From: Frankia alni ACN14a
GTDB lineage: Bacteria; Actinomycetota; Actinomycetes; Frankiales; Frankiaceae
Length of the DNA stretch: 64,000 bases
NCBI RefSeq assembly: GCF_000058485.1
Contig: NC_008278.1
Location: 5,946,962-6,010,961 of the forward strand
Direction: 5' to 3'
Of the stretch, positions 8,887 to 17,950 are shown in pieces; position 1 is the first letter of the stretch, and each line of letters starts with the position of its first letter. The notes below the pieces were generated by a model that was not told the DNA's origin, did not search any database, and was given only the letters and a program-made list of their open reading frames with translations. Made by a program: the position numbers and the translations under genes.

Positions 8887-9783
8887 ATGACCCCCGCCAG
8901 CTCCCCGACCCCCACGAGCGACCCGGCCCGCCCGACCACGGCGCGCCGCACGGGATCAGCCAGCCGCGACCGCTCAGCTCTGTCTGCCCGGGAGGCGGCG
9001 ATCCTGCTGGCCCTGCTCGCCCAGGACCGGCCGATCTCCAACGAGGAGCTGCGCGAGCGGTTCCGCTTCACCCTGGTCGGCGCCGAGCGCCGCCGGCTCA
9101 ACGAGCTGCGCCTCGTCGAGAGCGGCAAGGTGCCCGGACACGGCAACTTCCTGTTCCATCAGGTCACCGACGCCGGCTGGGCACGGGGCTGCCAGGAGTT
9201 GGCGCCGCGTCCGATCGAGACGGGCACCCTGCCCGCCGGGGTCTTCTTCGCCGTCGCCGAGGGCCTGCACCGGTTCCTGGAACGGGAGCAGATCGCCATC
9301 GGCGAGTTGTTCCGCGCCGATCCGCCCGGCCCGGCCGATTCCCCGCCGGCGAGTGCCACGCCCCCGGCGCTGCCCGATCCGAGCACGGAACCGGCGGCGG
9401 GCACCGCGACGGCTCCATCGACTGCGGCGACGGCAACCGTGGACGCCGAGCCCGCGGACGAAGCCAGGCCAGCGGACAGCGGTCGGCCCGCGGACGACAT
9501 GGTCGACGAGGACGGTGGCGTGGCCATCGAGGCGGCTATCCGGGCGGCGTACGCCAGTCTCGCCGCCGGGCCGTACGACTGGGTGCGGCTGGCGAAGGTC
9601 CGCCCGCTTCTCGGCGGCACGGCCAAGGCGCAGGTCGACCGGGCGTTGCGGCGGATGGCGCGCCAGCCGGACGTGCGGGTCGTGCCGGACGAGGACCAGA
9701 AGTCGCTGAATGCCGCGGACCGCGCGGCGGCGGTCCGCATCGGCGAGCACGACAACCACCTGCTGCTGATCGGGCCGGCATGA
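8887..9783 (+). CDS. Protein with helix-turn-helix-like ends; middle gene of the TIR/HerA unit
   Basis: A 298-residue protein. The N-terminal part (about 25-85) reads as a winged helix: A-R-E-A-A-I-L-L-A-L-L followed by S-N-E-E-L-R-E-R-F and R-R-L-N-E-L-R-L-V-E. An Ala/Pro/Thr-rich linker (about 150-205) leads to a second small domain (about 215-298) that also looks winged-helix-like and ends V-R-I-G-E-H-D-N-H-L-L-L-I. The ATG at 8887 follows the upstream stop by four bases with AGAGG eight bases away. Its TGA overlaps the next ATG (ATGA), so the two are translationally coupled. No named family. It may be a DNA-binding or adaptor subunit for the ATPase, which is inference. Confidence 0.8.
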   Translation: MTPASSPTPTSDPARPTTARRTGSASRDRSALSAREAAILLALLAQDRPISNEELRERFRFTLVGAERRRLNELRLVESGKVPGHGNFLFHQVTDAGWARGCQELAPRPIETGTLPAGVFFAVAEGLHRFLEREQIAIGELFRADPPGPADSPPASATPPALPDPSTEPAAGTATAPSTAATATVDAEPADEARPADSGRPADDMVDEDGGVAIEAAIRAAYASLAAGPYDWVRLAKVRPLLGGTAKAQVDRALRRMARQPDVRVVPDEDQKSLNAADRAAAVRIGEHDNHLLLIGPA

Positions 9784-12700
9784 TCACCGAACTGGACGCC
9801 CTGGCCGCTGTCAGGCTGGACTGGGTGCACGCGCTGGAGGACGTCTGGCGCAGCTCCCCGGTCCATGTCGACGGCCTGCACACGCAGCCGCGGCGACGCA
9901 TCCTCGCCGCGCTGATGGAGGCCGACACGCGCAAGCCGCTCGGCGTCGTCGTGCAGGGCCAGGCCGGCGCGGGCAAGACGCACCTGCTTGGCTGGGTCCG
10001 TCAGCAGGTCCAGGAACTCGGCGGGTACTTCTTCCTGGTCGGGCACGCGAGCAGCGAGGCGTTCCATGCCAGCGTCGTCGGGTCGATGCTGTCCGACCTG
10101 TTCCGGCCCGTCGACGGGGAGACCCAGCTTCGACGGTTCCTGCGGTCGCTGTGCGAGCTGCTGCGCGTACCCGCGGAGCTGACCGCCTCCGTCGTGGGCG
10201 AGACGGCGTTGGAGCCGGGGCACCTGAAGGACCTCATCGTCGCGCTGGGCGACCACGACCGGGCGCTGGCCCGGGAATGTCAGCACACCCTGCGGGCCCT
10301 GACGCTGTACAACTCCGACGACTACGACGAGCTGACCGTTGGCGAGACCTATCTGCGATCGATGGACGAACAGGAGCCCGGCGAGCGGGCCCGCCGCGGC
10401 ATCCGGCCCGCCACCCGCCGCCCGGCCGACATCGTGCACGAGCTGTCCCGGCTGCTGGCCCTGACCGGGCCAAGCGTGATTGCGGTGGACCAGGTCGACA
10501 CGGTTGTGGCCGAGGCAGCGGTCCGTGACGACGATCCGGACGGGCGGCGCGGCGGGTCGGTGGCGTTCAACGTGCTCGCCGATGGGCTGCTCATGCTGCA
10601 CGAGCGGACCGAGCGGACGCTGTGCCTGCTGGCCTGCCTGCCGGCGAGCTGGATCCTGTTCCGGGAGAACGCGGTGACGTCCGTGCGCGACCGCTTCCAC
10701 GAGATCATGCCGCTCAATCGGCTTGAGGATCCCGCGATCACCGTCCGGATCATCGAGCGGCGGTTCCGGGAGGACTTCGACCGGATCGGCTTCACCCCGC
10801 CGTACCCGACCTGGCCGGTGAAGCGCGCGGCGTTCGACCGCGCTCCCCATTACACCCCGCGCGAGCTGCTACAACGCATCGACCGGCATCTGGAGACCTG
10901 CCTGTCCGCCGGCGTCGTCCGCGAGCTGGACGACTTCTCCGCGCAACCCGACGCGCACGCTGCCGCCCGGGCCGCCGAACCAGCCACGCCCGATGCGTCC
11001 GCAACCGCGGCCGGATCCGCCGGGACCGTCGGATCCGGTATGGCTGGGATCGCGGGGGAAGTGGCCGGCCAGGCCGAAGCCCAGCCGGCGGCGGCGTCCC
11101 AGGAGGGTGCGAGGCGGGTCGGTTCGACACCCGCGGCGGACGGGAACTCGACCGGGCCGGCCTCGACCGCGGGGACGCCGCCGCACCCGGCCGAACCGTC
11201 CCTGGCGGCGCTGGACGCGGTGTTCGCCGAACTGGTCGCAACCGTGCCGAGCGTGACGCCGGCCAATGAGGACATCGTCATGCCGGAGCTACTGAACGCG
11301 GGACTCACCGCCTGGATCACCGAGAACGGCGGGACGCGCCGCGGCTTCGGCCTCGAACCGAGCCCGAGCGCCCGGCCGCCGCTGCACGCCCGGCTGTCCC
11401 ACATCCTCAACGCCGAGACCGGCGAGCAGGCTCAGTGGTCGTTCCGGGCGATCACTTCCGGCCACGGCCGGGCGATCCTGCCCCGCATCACCAGCGCCTG
11501 CGTCATGTCCGGGATCGCCGCCGGCAACCCGCGCCGGCGGCTGTTCCTGCTGCGCAACACCGACTGGGGCCACGGCACGAAGACGCACGAGGCACTCGCC
11601 GCCTTCACCGAGGCGGGCGGCGTCGTGCACCGCCTCGACCGCGACGACCTGGCAACCTTCGCGGCGCTGCGGACCCTGTTCGACCGCCAGCATCCCCACC
11701 TGCGCGAATGGCTGACCGCGCGCCGCCCCGCCAGCGCAACGTCCCTGCTGCGCACGGCCTTGGGGGACGCCGCCGTCGAACCCCCCGGCGGCGCCGCGGA
11801 ACCCGAGGCCGGCGCCGCGCGGACAGTGGACGACAGGGCGGGTGCGGCCGGCGGCTGTCCGACACCGGCGAACGGCTCCCCCGACCGGGTCGCCGGCATC
11901 CCCGCCCCCACCAAGCGGACGAGCGCGCCGGGCACGCCGTCCGCGTTCGTACTCGGCACCTCGCTGGCTTCGGCGGAACCGGCCCGGCTCGATCTGGCCG
12001 TCCTGCGCCGGCACGTGGCGATCTTCGCCGGGTCGGGGTCGGGCAAGACCGTCCTGATCCGGCGGCTGATCGAGGAGGCGGCGCTGCGGGGCGTGTCCTC
12101 GATCGTGCTGGACCCGAACAACGACCTGGCCCGGCTGGGCGAGGCGTGGCCGAGTCCGCCGGCCGGCTGGCAGGGCGAGGACAAGAGCCTCGCCGACGAC
12201 TACCTCGCCGGCACCGACGTGGTGATCTGGACGCCACGGCGCGACGGCGGCCGGCCGGTGAGCTTCCAGCCGCTGCCCGACTTCGCCGGTCTGCGCGACG
12301 ACCCGGACGAGTTCGCCGCGGCGATCGACGCGGCCGTGGCCACTCTCGCGGCGCGGGCGGGCGTGACCGGCGCGACGTCCCGGGCCAGCATCGGCCGGGC
12401 GATCCTCACCGCCGCGCTGCGCCATTTCGCCCGAGGGAACCGGTCCGGTCTGACCGCGTTCGTCGAGCTGCTCGCGGACCTGCCCGACGGGGTGACCGAC
12501 CTCGACCCGGCGGACAAGCTCGCGAAGGGCCTGGCCCAGACACTGCGCGCGGCGATGGTGAATGATCCGCTGTTCGGCGGGCAGGGCGCGCCGGTCGATC
12601 CCGGGGCGCTGCTGCGCCCGGCCCCGGGACGCCGCGCCCGCGTCTCCGTGATCAGCCTGATCGGGCTGCCCCAGGACGAGCAGCGGCAGAGCTTCGTCAA

Positions 12701-13166
12701 CCAGCTCCAGCTCGCCCTGTTCGCCTGGGTGAAACGCAACCCCGCGGGCGAGCGTCCCCTCGGCGGGCTGTTCGTCATGGACGAGGCGCAGACGTTCGCC
12801 CCGTCCGGGCCGACCACCGCCTGCACCGCCAGCACGCTGGCGCTGGCCGCCCAGGCGCGCAAGTACGGCCTCGGGCTGGTGTTCGCGACCCAGGCGCCGA
12901 AGAACCTGCACAACGGCATCCCCGGCAACGCCACCACGCAGTTGTTCGGCCGGCTCAACAGCCCGACCCAGATCGACGCGGCCCGGCTGATGGCGCGCGC
13001 CAGCGGCGGCGACGCGGCGGACATCGGCCGGCTCGGCGTCGGCGAGTTCTACGCCACCAGCGAGGCGCTGACCTTCGAGAAGATCCGCACCCCGCTGTGC
13101 CTGACCCACCATCCCGCCTCCCCCCTGACCGACGAGGAGGTCATCGCCCGCGCCAGGGAGGACTAA
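9780..13166 (+). CDS. Dual ATPase: ORC/STAND-like N-terminus fused to HerA/FtsK-like C-terminus
   Basis: A 1128-residue protein with two P-loop modules. The first (about 1-395) has Walker A G-Q-A-G-A-G-K-T (Lys66) and Walker B V-I-A-V-D-Q (Asp237), with helices reminiscent of ORC/Cdc6 or STAND ATPases. After a low-complexity linker, a domain at about 498-665 (G-R-A-I-L-P-R-I, L-F-L-L-R-N-T-D-W-G-H) matches no family I can name. The last part (about 735-1128) is HerA/FtsK-like: Walker A G-S-G-S-G-K-T (Lys756), D-P-N-N-D-L, Walker B F-V-M-D-E-A-Q (Asp1001/Glu1002) and the sensor-like A-T-Q-A-P. HerA-type ATPases form hexameric DNA pumps and partner with effectors in several anti-phage systems. 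It starts inside the stop codon of the previous gene. Confidence 0.9.
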   Translation: MITELDALAAVRLDWVHALEDVWRSSPVHVDGLHTQPRRRILAALMEADTRKPLGVVVQGQAGAGKTHLLGWVRQQVQELGGYFFLVGHASSEAFHASVVGSMLSDLFRPVDGETQLRRFLRSLCELLRVPAELTASVVGETALEPGHLKDLIVALGDHDRALARECQHTLRALTLYNSDDYDELTVGETYLRSMDEQEPGERARRGIRPATRRPADIVHELSRLLALTGPSVIAVDQVDTVVAEAAVRDDDPDGRRGGSVAFNVLADGLLMLHERTERTLCLLACLPASWILFRENAVTSVRDRFHEIMPLNRLEDPAITVRIIERRFREDFDRIGFTPPYPTWPVKRAAFDRAPHYTPRELLQRIDRHLETCLSAGVVRELDDFSAQPDAHAAARAAEPATPDASATAAGSAGTVGSGMAGIAGEVAGQAEAQPAAASQEGARRVGSTPAADGNSTGPASTAGTPPHPAEPSLAALDAVFAELVATVPSVTPANEDIVMPELLNAGLTAWITENGGTRRGFGLEPSPSARPPLHARLSHILNAETGEQAQWSFRAITSGHGRAILPRITSACVMSGIAAGNPRRRLFLLRNTDWGHGTKTHEALAAFTEAGGVVHRLDRDDLATFAALRTLFDRQHPHLREWLTARRPASATSLLRTALGDAAVEPPGGAAEPEAGAARTVDDRAGAAGGCPTPANGSPDRVAGIPAPTKRTSAPGTPSAFVLGTSLASAEPARLDLAVLRRHVAIFAGSGSGKTVLIRRLIEEAALRGVSSIVLDPNNDLARLGEAWPSPPAGWQGEDKSLADDYLAGTDVVIWTPRRDGGRPVSFQPLPDFAGLRDDPDEFAAAIDAAVATLAARAGVTGATSRASIGRAILTAALRHFARGNRSGLTAFVELLADLPDGVTDLDPADKLAKGLAQTLRAAMVNDPLFGGQGAPVDPGALLRPAPGRRARVSVISLIGLPQDEQRQSFVNQLQLALFAWVKRNPAGERPLGGLFVMDEAQTFAPSGPTTACTASTLALAAQARKYGLGLVFATQAPKNLHNGIPGNATTQLFGRLNSPTQIDAARLMARASGGDAADIGRLGVGEFYATSEALTFEKIRTPLCLTHHPASPLTDEEVIARARED

Positions 13167-13238
13167 TGACCCCGAGACGCGCACCGACGACGGTTCCAAT
13201 GCGCCCGTCTCGCGCACCCGCGAGAAGCGAAAGCTGAT

Positions 13239-13852
13239 CTGCGGCTGAGCGGCGCCGAGGAGCGACTTATCCACGAGCTCGGCGGCCCGAATCCCCCACG
13301 AACGCCGTTCCTCCGGGTATACGGACGACTTGTCGCTGCGCTGGAGACCGTGCGGGAGGCCAGTTATGATCTCGTGCTGTTCGACTGCGCGCCGAACTTC
13401 GGAGTTCTGACCCGGACGGCGATCGTCGCCAGCAACTGCCTACTGGTACCGAGCCGTCGGATCGGCTTTCCACTCAGGCGATCGACCACCTCGGGGAACG
13501 GCTCGATCATTTCGTCGGCGAGTACGACGACAGAGCGGGCCCGGCAGCGACACGGAAGGGAATTCCTGCTCGGCTGATCCCTCGGATCCTTGGAGTCGTC
13601 TTCACGATGGTGCGGTCATACCAGCGCGACGAGGTCGCCCCCTCTCAACGCAACGCGATCGACCAGGTCCAGCGCAAGCTTCCGGTGCTGAACTCCATCA
13701 TCTTCGACACCGTCCGGTATGGCGGCACGACAGCGACCGCGCCTATCGTGCTTGCGGATCCGCAATCCCGCCAGCAGCGGGACATTCCCGGCCAGTGGCA
13801 GGCTCTAGCAGCCGAGTTCACCGCGAGACTGGAGGCGCTGCACGATGAATGA
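13239..13852 (+). pseudogene. Truncated and frameshifted ParA-family ATPase
   Basis: The C-terminal two thirds of a ParA/MinD-type protein can be read. The first piece (up to about 13450) gives Y-D-L-V-L-F-D-C-A-P-N-F-G and N-C-L-L-V-P. After a frameshift near 13446-13454 the second piece runs D-R-L-S-T-Q-A-I-D-H-L through R-I-L-G-V-V-F-T-M-V to the stop. The N-terminal Walker A (K-G-G-x-x-K-T) region is absent: the homology begins about 70 bases after the stop of the dual-ATPase gene. This suggests a recombination or insertion end point. A non-functional remnant is the likely reading; one sequencing error would not restore the missing N-terminus. Confidence 0.8.
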
Positions 13853-14307
13853 CACGAGGCCGGCGGCGCTCGCGGCCGCGCTTCGACGGCTCGCCGACCT
13901 GGTTGAGAGTCTGGACCTCGCGAGCCTAAACGATCTCCTCTCCGGCCGGCGATCTCTGATCCTCGGCGCACGAGAGCAGTCGGCGAACGCCCGCCAGGCT
14001 GGACGCTCCCCTGTTCCAGCCACCTCCACCAAACCGGCCTTCGGCGACGATCTTGGGCATATCGTCTCGCCGCAGGAGGCCACTGCCGCGCACGCCGCCC
14101 TGACGGCGATGTCTAGCCGAGAGGAGGCGGCGGCGATACCTCGACACCTTCATTCCCCGGTTGACGGCACTTGCCGACGCGCTGCACGTCCCGCACCGTG
14201 CGCGGGAACGACGAGCCGATCTCATTGACAAGATAGCGGACGCGACCGTCGGCGTTCGCCTGGACACCCGGGCCATGCGAAGAACCCCGCCGAGACCCGC
14301 CCCGTGA
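13845..14307 (+). pseudogene. Frameshifted partner gene of the ParA remnant
   Basis: The ATG overlaps the stop of the ParA remnant by eight bases. The first frame gives about 90 residues beginning M-N-D-T-R-P-A-A-L-A-A-A-L. Around 14110-14137 the coherent protein moves to another frame and continues R-Y-L-D-T-F-I-P-R-L-T-A-L-A-D-A-L-H to D-A-T-V-G-V-R-L-D-T-R-A, ending at a TGA at 14305. Genes of this kind often follow ParA-like genes in actinobacteria, though I cannot name the family. One frameshift disables it, consistent with decay of the whole pair. Confidence 0.7.
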
Positions 14308-14329
14308 CCAAGGCATAAAGTTTTCCGGT

Positions 14330-15652
14330 GTGGGGGACTCCGCGGTAACACCAGGATTGGCGGCAAGCAAGTTCGGCCTGTTCGACGGGTTCGAGGCGTA
14401 CCGCACGCCGTCGGTCGAGGACTACCGGCGGGTGCTGACGAGTGGCATGGTCGTGCCGGACACGAACGTCCTGCTCAACCTGTATCGCTATCACCCGGAC
14501 GCGCGCGACAACCTGTTGGATGTGCTCACCGGGCTCGGCGAACGGGTGTGGGCACCGCATCAGGTGGTCGCGGAGTTCTGGACCCAGCGCACCAACGTGC
14601 TGCGCGACCCGCGGGGCACGACGGCGGCCCAGAGCGAGCTGCTGAAGCTGCGCGACCAGGCTGACAAGGTGATACGCACCTGGGTTAACCGGCTCTCCCT
14701 CGACCTGGTGGAGGCGACCGGCCTACACAGGGCCCTCGCTGCCGGGTTCGACCATGTGTCGGAGCGGATCGCGGCCACCCATGACCGCGAGATGGCACGA
14801 TATTCCACCGACTCGAACCTCGACCCCGTCGTGAAGCGACTGGCGACCATTCTCGAGCGGCGGGTCGGTCCCGCTCTGCCGCCCGACGAGCACCGCGAGG
14901 CGGTCGACGAGGGTCTGCGCAGGGTCGAGCAGCAGCGCCCGCCCGGTTACAAGGACGGCACGAAGAAGGGTGCCGCTCCGGCTGGCGACTACGTGCTCTG
15001 GAAGCAGATCCAGGTGGAGGCCGGCGCGCGACACTGCGCCGTCCTCTTCGTCACCGGAGACGTCAAGGAGGACTGGTGGCGTCTCGACCAGGGCCTCCCC
15101 GTGGGCCCGCGGCCCGAACTCGTCCGGGAGCTGCTCGACACCGCCGGCTGCGCCCTGTACATGGTCCGGCCCGACACGCTGCTCCGGCTGGCCGGGGAGA
15201 TGCTCAGCGTCGAGGTGCCCGCCGCCGCGCTGGCCGACGTCGGTCGCGTCCAGCAACTGCAGCAGGAGCGGAACGATCGGGACGACGAGCCCGAGGACCA
15301 GGAGACCGGCTGGACCGCGGTGGCGCTCGACGCGGTCCTCGGCCGGCTGCGCCAGGAGGCGGCGGTGCAGGCGCGGGCGATCGAGCGGGCCGCCGAGTCC
15401 GACGGTTTCATCAGCCGCGAGGAGGTGTACCGGATCGGCTACGGGGCGGACCGCAGCCTGCGCGGGTTCACCCGTCCCGTGCGCCGCATCGTCGCCTACT
15501 TCCAGGGCCGCGGGCGCATCCCGCTCGACGCCGAGCCGCTGCTGGACGCCGTCTACGACGACCAGTCCGGCCAGGCCATCGGCTTCCAGCTCCCCGTCTC
15601 CGTCACCGCGCTGCTCGGCTCCCCCGCCGACCCGGCGGTCGACGAGGACTGA
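14330..15652 (+). CDS. PIN-like domain protein (DUF4935 type)
   Basis: A 440-residue protein. The N-terminal PIN-like domain has V-V-P-D-T-N-V-L-L with Asp44 in the usual metal-binding place, then a W-A-P-H-Q-V-x-x-E-F-W segment and, later, L-F-V-T-G-D-V-K-E-D-W-W, the family's acidic end. The C-terminus (about 370-430) has a small helical domain (S-R-E-E-V-Y-R-I-G-Y, R-R-I-V-A-Y-F-Q). Long DUF4935-type PIN proteins are predicted RNases found in defence-rich regions. The GTG start is weakly supported by an AAGG about 19 bases upstream. It lies just after the ParA remnants and before a Nudix gene. Confidence 0.85.
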   Translation: MGDSAVTPGLAASKFGLFDGFEAYRTPSVEDYRRVLTSGMVVPDTNVLLNLYRYHPDARDNLLDVLTGLGERVWAPHQVVAEFWTQRTNVLRDPRGTTAAQSELLKLRDQADKVIRTWVNRLSLDLVEATGLHRALAAGFDHVSERIAATHDREMARYSTDSNLDPVVKRLATILERRVGPALPPDEHREAVDEGLRRVEQQRPPGYKDGTKKGAAPAGDYVLWKQIQVEAGARHCAVLFVTGDVKEDWWRLDQGLPVGPRPELVRELLDTAGCALYMVRPDTLLRLAGEMLSVEVPAAALADVGRVQQLQQERNDRDDEPEDQETGWTAVALDAVLGRLRQEAAVQARAIERAAESDGFISREEVYRIGYGADRSLRGFTRPVRRIVAYFQGRGRIPLDAEPLLDAVYDDQSGQAIGFQLPVSVTALLGSPADPAVDED

Positions 15653-15674
15653 ATCCACCGGCCCTGGAGTTCCG

Positions 15675-16106
15675 ATGACCTACACGAGTCCCGTGGACGT
15701 GCTTCTGCTCCTGGTCCGCGACGACCAGGTGCTGCTTGCCCTGCGTGCGGGAACCGGATTCGCCGACGGTTGGTGGAACCTGCCCAGCGGGAAGCTCGAA
15801 CACAACGAGGACGCCGCCAGCGCGCTCGTGCGCGAGGCCCGCGAGGAGACCGGCCTCGTCCTCGATCGGTCCAGGCTCTGCCTCACCGCCACGATCCACT
15901 CCCGCAATGACCGCGGCAGCGCGCGCCTCGGCCTGGTCTTCCGGCCGGCGAGTTGGACGGGCGAGCCGGTCAACGCCGAGCCGGAGAAGTGCGCCGGAAT
16001 CGCCTGGTTCCCCCTCGACGCGATCCCCGCGCGGACCTACAGAACCTCCCGCACCGGCATCGAGCTGTTCCGCCGCGGCGAGAACTTCGCCGCCAAGGGA
16101 TGGTGA
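15675..16106 (+). CDS. Nudix hydrolase
   Basis: A 143-residue protein with a complete Nudix box: Gly39, Glu45, R-E at 53-54, E-E at 57-58 and Gly60. It should hydrolyse a nucleoside diphosphate linked to another moiety; the substrate cannot be read from sequence. The ATG at 15675 has GGAG five bases upstream and lies 22 bases after the PIN gene, so the two may be co-transcribed. Adjacent Nudix and TIR/PIN genes invite a link to NAD-derived nucleotides, but this is speculative. Confidence 0.9.
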   Translation: MTYTSPVDVLLLLVRDDQVLLALRAGTGFADGWWNLPSGKLEHNEDAASALVREAREETGLVLDRSRLCLTATIHSRNDRGSARLGLVFRPASWTGEPVNAEPEKCAGIAWFPLDAIPARTYRTSRTGIELFRRGENFAAKGW

Positions 16107-16219
16107 TGTGCCCGCCCACCCGACCAAGTAGCGGCCGCGTTCATTCGGTGGCATGAGTTCGGGCGCCGTTCATCTCACCGGCCTTCCGCCGGTCACCCCT
16201 GCCCGAGAAGGGTGACAGT

Positions 16220-17488
16220 GTGACATCGATCCGTCGCACCGTTCTGGCCGCCGCCGCGGCCGCGGCACTCGCGTGTTCCGCCGCCGCGACCGCAAGCGCA
16301 TCGACGACGACAGCCGCGTCGACGACGGCGAGCACGCTGACGACGGCCCCCGGGAGTCGTGCGGCGGCCGGTGCCTCGGCGGCGCCGGGCGGGCCGCGGG
16401 AGCGGGTCTGCCCGCCCGGCGCGGTCGCCGTCGGGTTCAGCGACGCGCTGGACAAGGCGTCGATCGGCGGCGTGACGGTCGGCGGGTTGTCGGGGCTCGC
16501 GGCGGACTGGCGCAGCGGCGGGTACGTGGCGGTCCAGGACCACAGCGGGACGGATCCGGCGCGGCTGTTCTTCTTCCGCGACCCGCGCCACCCCACGCCG
16601 ACGGGCACGCTGACCCTGCGCCGACCGGACGGCATCCCGTACGACGCGGCGGGCTTCGACGGGGAGGGTGTCGCCGTCCTGCCGGACGGGCGGTTCCTGG
16701 TCAGCTCGGAGACGGAGCCGTCCGTGCGGGTGTTCGGCCGGGACGGTCGGCAGGCCGGGCAGCTCGCGGTGCCGGCCCGGTTCGCGGTCGCGCCCGCCGG
16801 CGAGGCGACGGCGAACGCCACCCTGGAGGGCCTGTCGATCTCGCCGTCGGGGCGGTTCGTCTACGCCGCGATGGAGGGCACGCTCGCCGGGGACGCCCCG
16901 GCCACAGAGGCCGCCGCCACAGACGCCGCCGGTCCCGGACAGCCGGGGAGCGGACAGCCCGGGAGCGGACAGCCCGGGGCCGGACAGCCCGGGAGCGGGC
17001 AGGCCCCGTTCCGGCGGATCCTCGTCTACGCCGCCGACCCCGGCGCGGCCGACGGCTTCCGGCTGATCCGCCAGCTCGGCTACCGGGTCGACCCGGGCAA
17101 CCGGATCGCCGAGGCGACGGCCTACGGTGACGGGCGGCTGGTCGTGCTGGAGGCGGCGTTCACGCCGAACGTCGGCAACACCGCGACCCTCTACGCCGTC
17201 ACCGGCGCCGACCGGGCCCCGGACGTCGGCGGCATCGCCGACCTCGCCACCGCGCCGGCCGCCGACATCATCGTCAAGCAGCCGGTCGCGGACCTCGTCC
17301 GCTGCCCGACCCTCGGCGCGCCCAGCCGGGAGCCGCAGCTCAACCCGCTGCTCGACAACTACGAGGGGCTCGCCGTCGCCGCGCCGCCGGCCGGTCGCGG
17401 CCCGGCGACGCTCACCCTGATCAGCGACGACAACCTCGCCGCCACCCAGATCACCCGCGTACTCACCCTCGCCGCGCCCCTGCCCTGA
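16220..17488 (+). CDS. Secreted esterase-like phytase-family protein
   Basis: A 422-residue exported protein. A signal peptide covers roughly residues 1-28 (R-R-T-V-L then an Ala-rich core and A-S-A). The body fits the esterase-like activity of phytase family (PF13449 type): G-G-L-S-G-L, F-D-G-E-G-V-A-V-L, L-E-G-L-S-I-S and Y-E-G-L-A-V. These segments outline a beta-propeller that may cleave phosphate or ester substrates outside the cell. An insertion near residues 234-255 consists of G-Q-P-G-S repeats. The GTG at 16220 has AAGGGTG just upstream. It appears monocistronic. Confidence 0.85.
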   Translation: MTSIRRTVLAAAAAAALACSAAATASASTTTAASTTASTLTTAPGSRAAAGASAAPGGPRERVCPPGAVAVGFSDALDKASIGGVTVGGLSGLAADWRSGGYVAVQDHSGTDPARLFFFRDPRHPTPTGTLTLRRPDGIPYDAAGFDGEGVAVLPDGRFLVSSETEPSVRVFGRDGRQAGQLAVPARFAVAPAGEATANATLEGLSISPSGRFVYAAMEGTLAGDAPATEAAATDAAGPGQPGSGQPGSGQPGAGQPGSGQAPFRRILVYAADPGAADGFRLIRQLGYRVDPGNRIAEATAYGDGRLVVLEAAFTPNVGNTATLYAVTGADRAPDVGGIADLATAPAADIIVKQPVADLVRCPTLGAPSREPQLNPLLDNYEGLAVAAPPAGRGPATLTLISDDNLAATQITRVLTLAAPLP

Positions 17489-17950
17489 CCACCGCCCGCG
17501 CCGACCCCTCGGCGAGGCGATCCGGGCGGTGACTCCCCTGCCCCGCGGGGCGGTGCCGGACATCGTCCGAACGCAGGGCGATGCACCCGTTCGGGGGCGC
17601 CGGGGCGGAGTGGTCACCCCCGGATGGGCGTGGCGGGGTCCACGATGCGGGCGCCCGAACGAGCGTCACCGGGCCGGCCGTCGAAGGTGCCTGGCGAGCA
17701 GCGTCACCACCGCCGCGCGCCGCGCGCCCACCAGCGTCGCCGCGGCCGGCCGGGCGCCGTCGCGTGCCGTCGGGCGTCGGGACGGCGACCCCGCCCGGGG
17801 GAGCACCCCCGGGCACACAGACTGCCTTCGTCAACCGGTGCCGGTCCCTAGGTCCCCTTACAAAACTCCAACAGTCCCGGCGGGTTCGCCGGGACCGCCC
17901 AGGCAGAGTCGTCTCGACGATCCGTCGGTGACCGACCTGAAGGAGCCAGC
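17489..17950. other. Intergenic region with hairpin before the GNAT-AAA gene
   Basis: No convincing gene; open frames here are Arg/Pro-rich and lack start signals. A perfect hairpin, GTCCCGGCG at 17874-17882 and CGCCGGGAC at 17887-17895 with a GGTT loop, lies 56 bases before the next start. It follows an A-rich spot (TTACAAAAC near 17859), so the promoter is probably just upstream and the hairpin in the leader. Confidence 0.5.

Noticed and set aside
7551-9146. 531-codon minus-strand frame across the TIR gene end
   Set aside because: Arg-rich shadow with no start signal, overlapping two well-supported plus-strand genes.
6729-16106. A transposon or prophage carrying the defence-like unit
   Set aside because: I found no transposase, integrase, target-site duplication or tRNA attachment site, so mobility rests only on the ParA scar.
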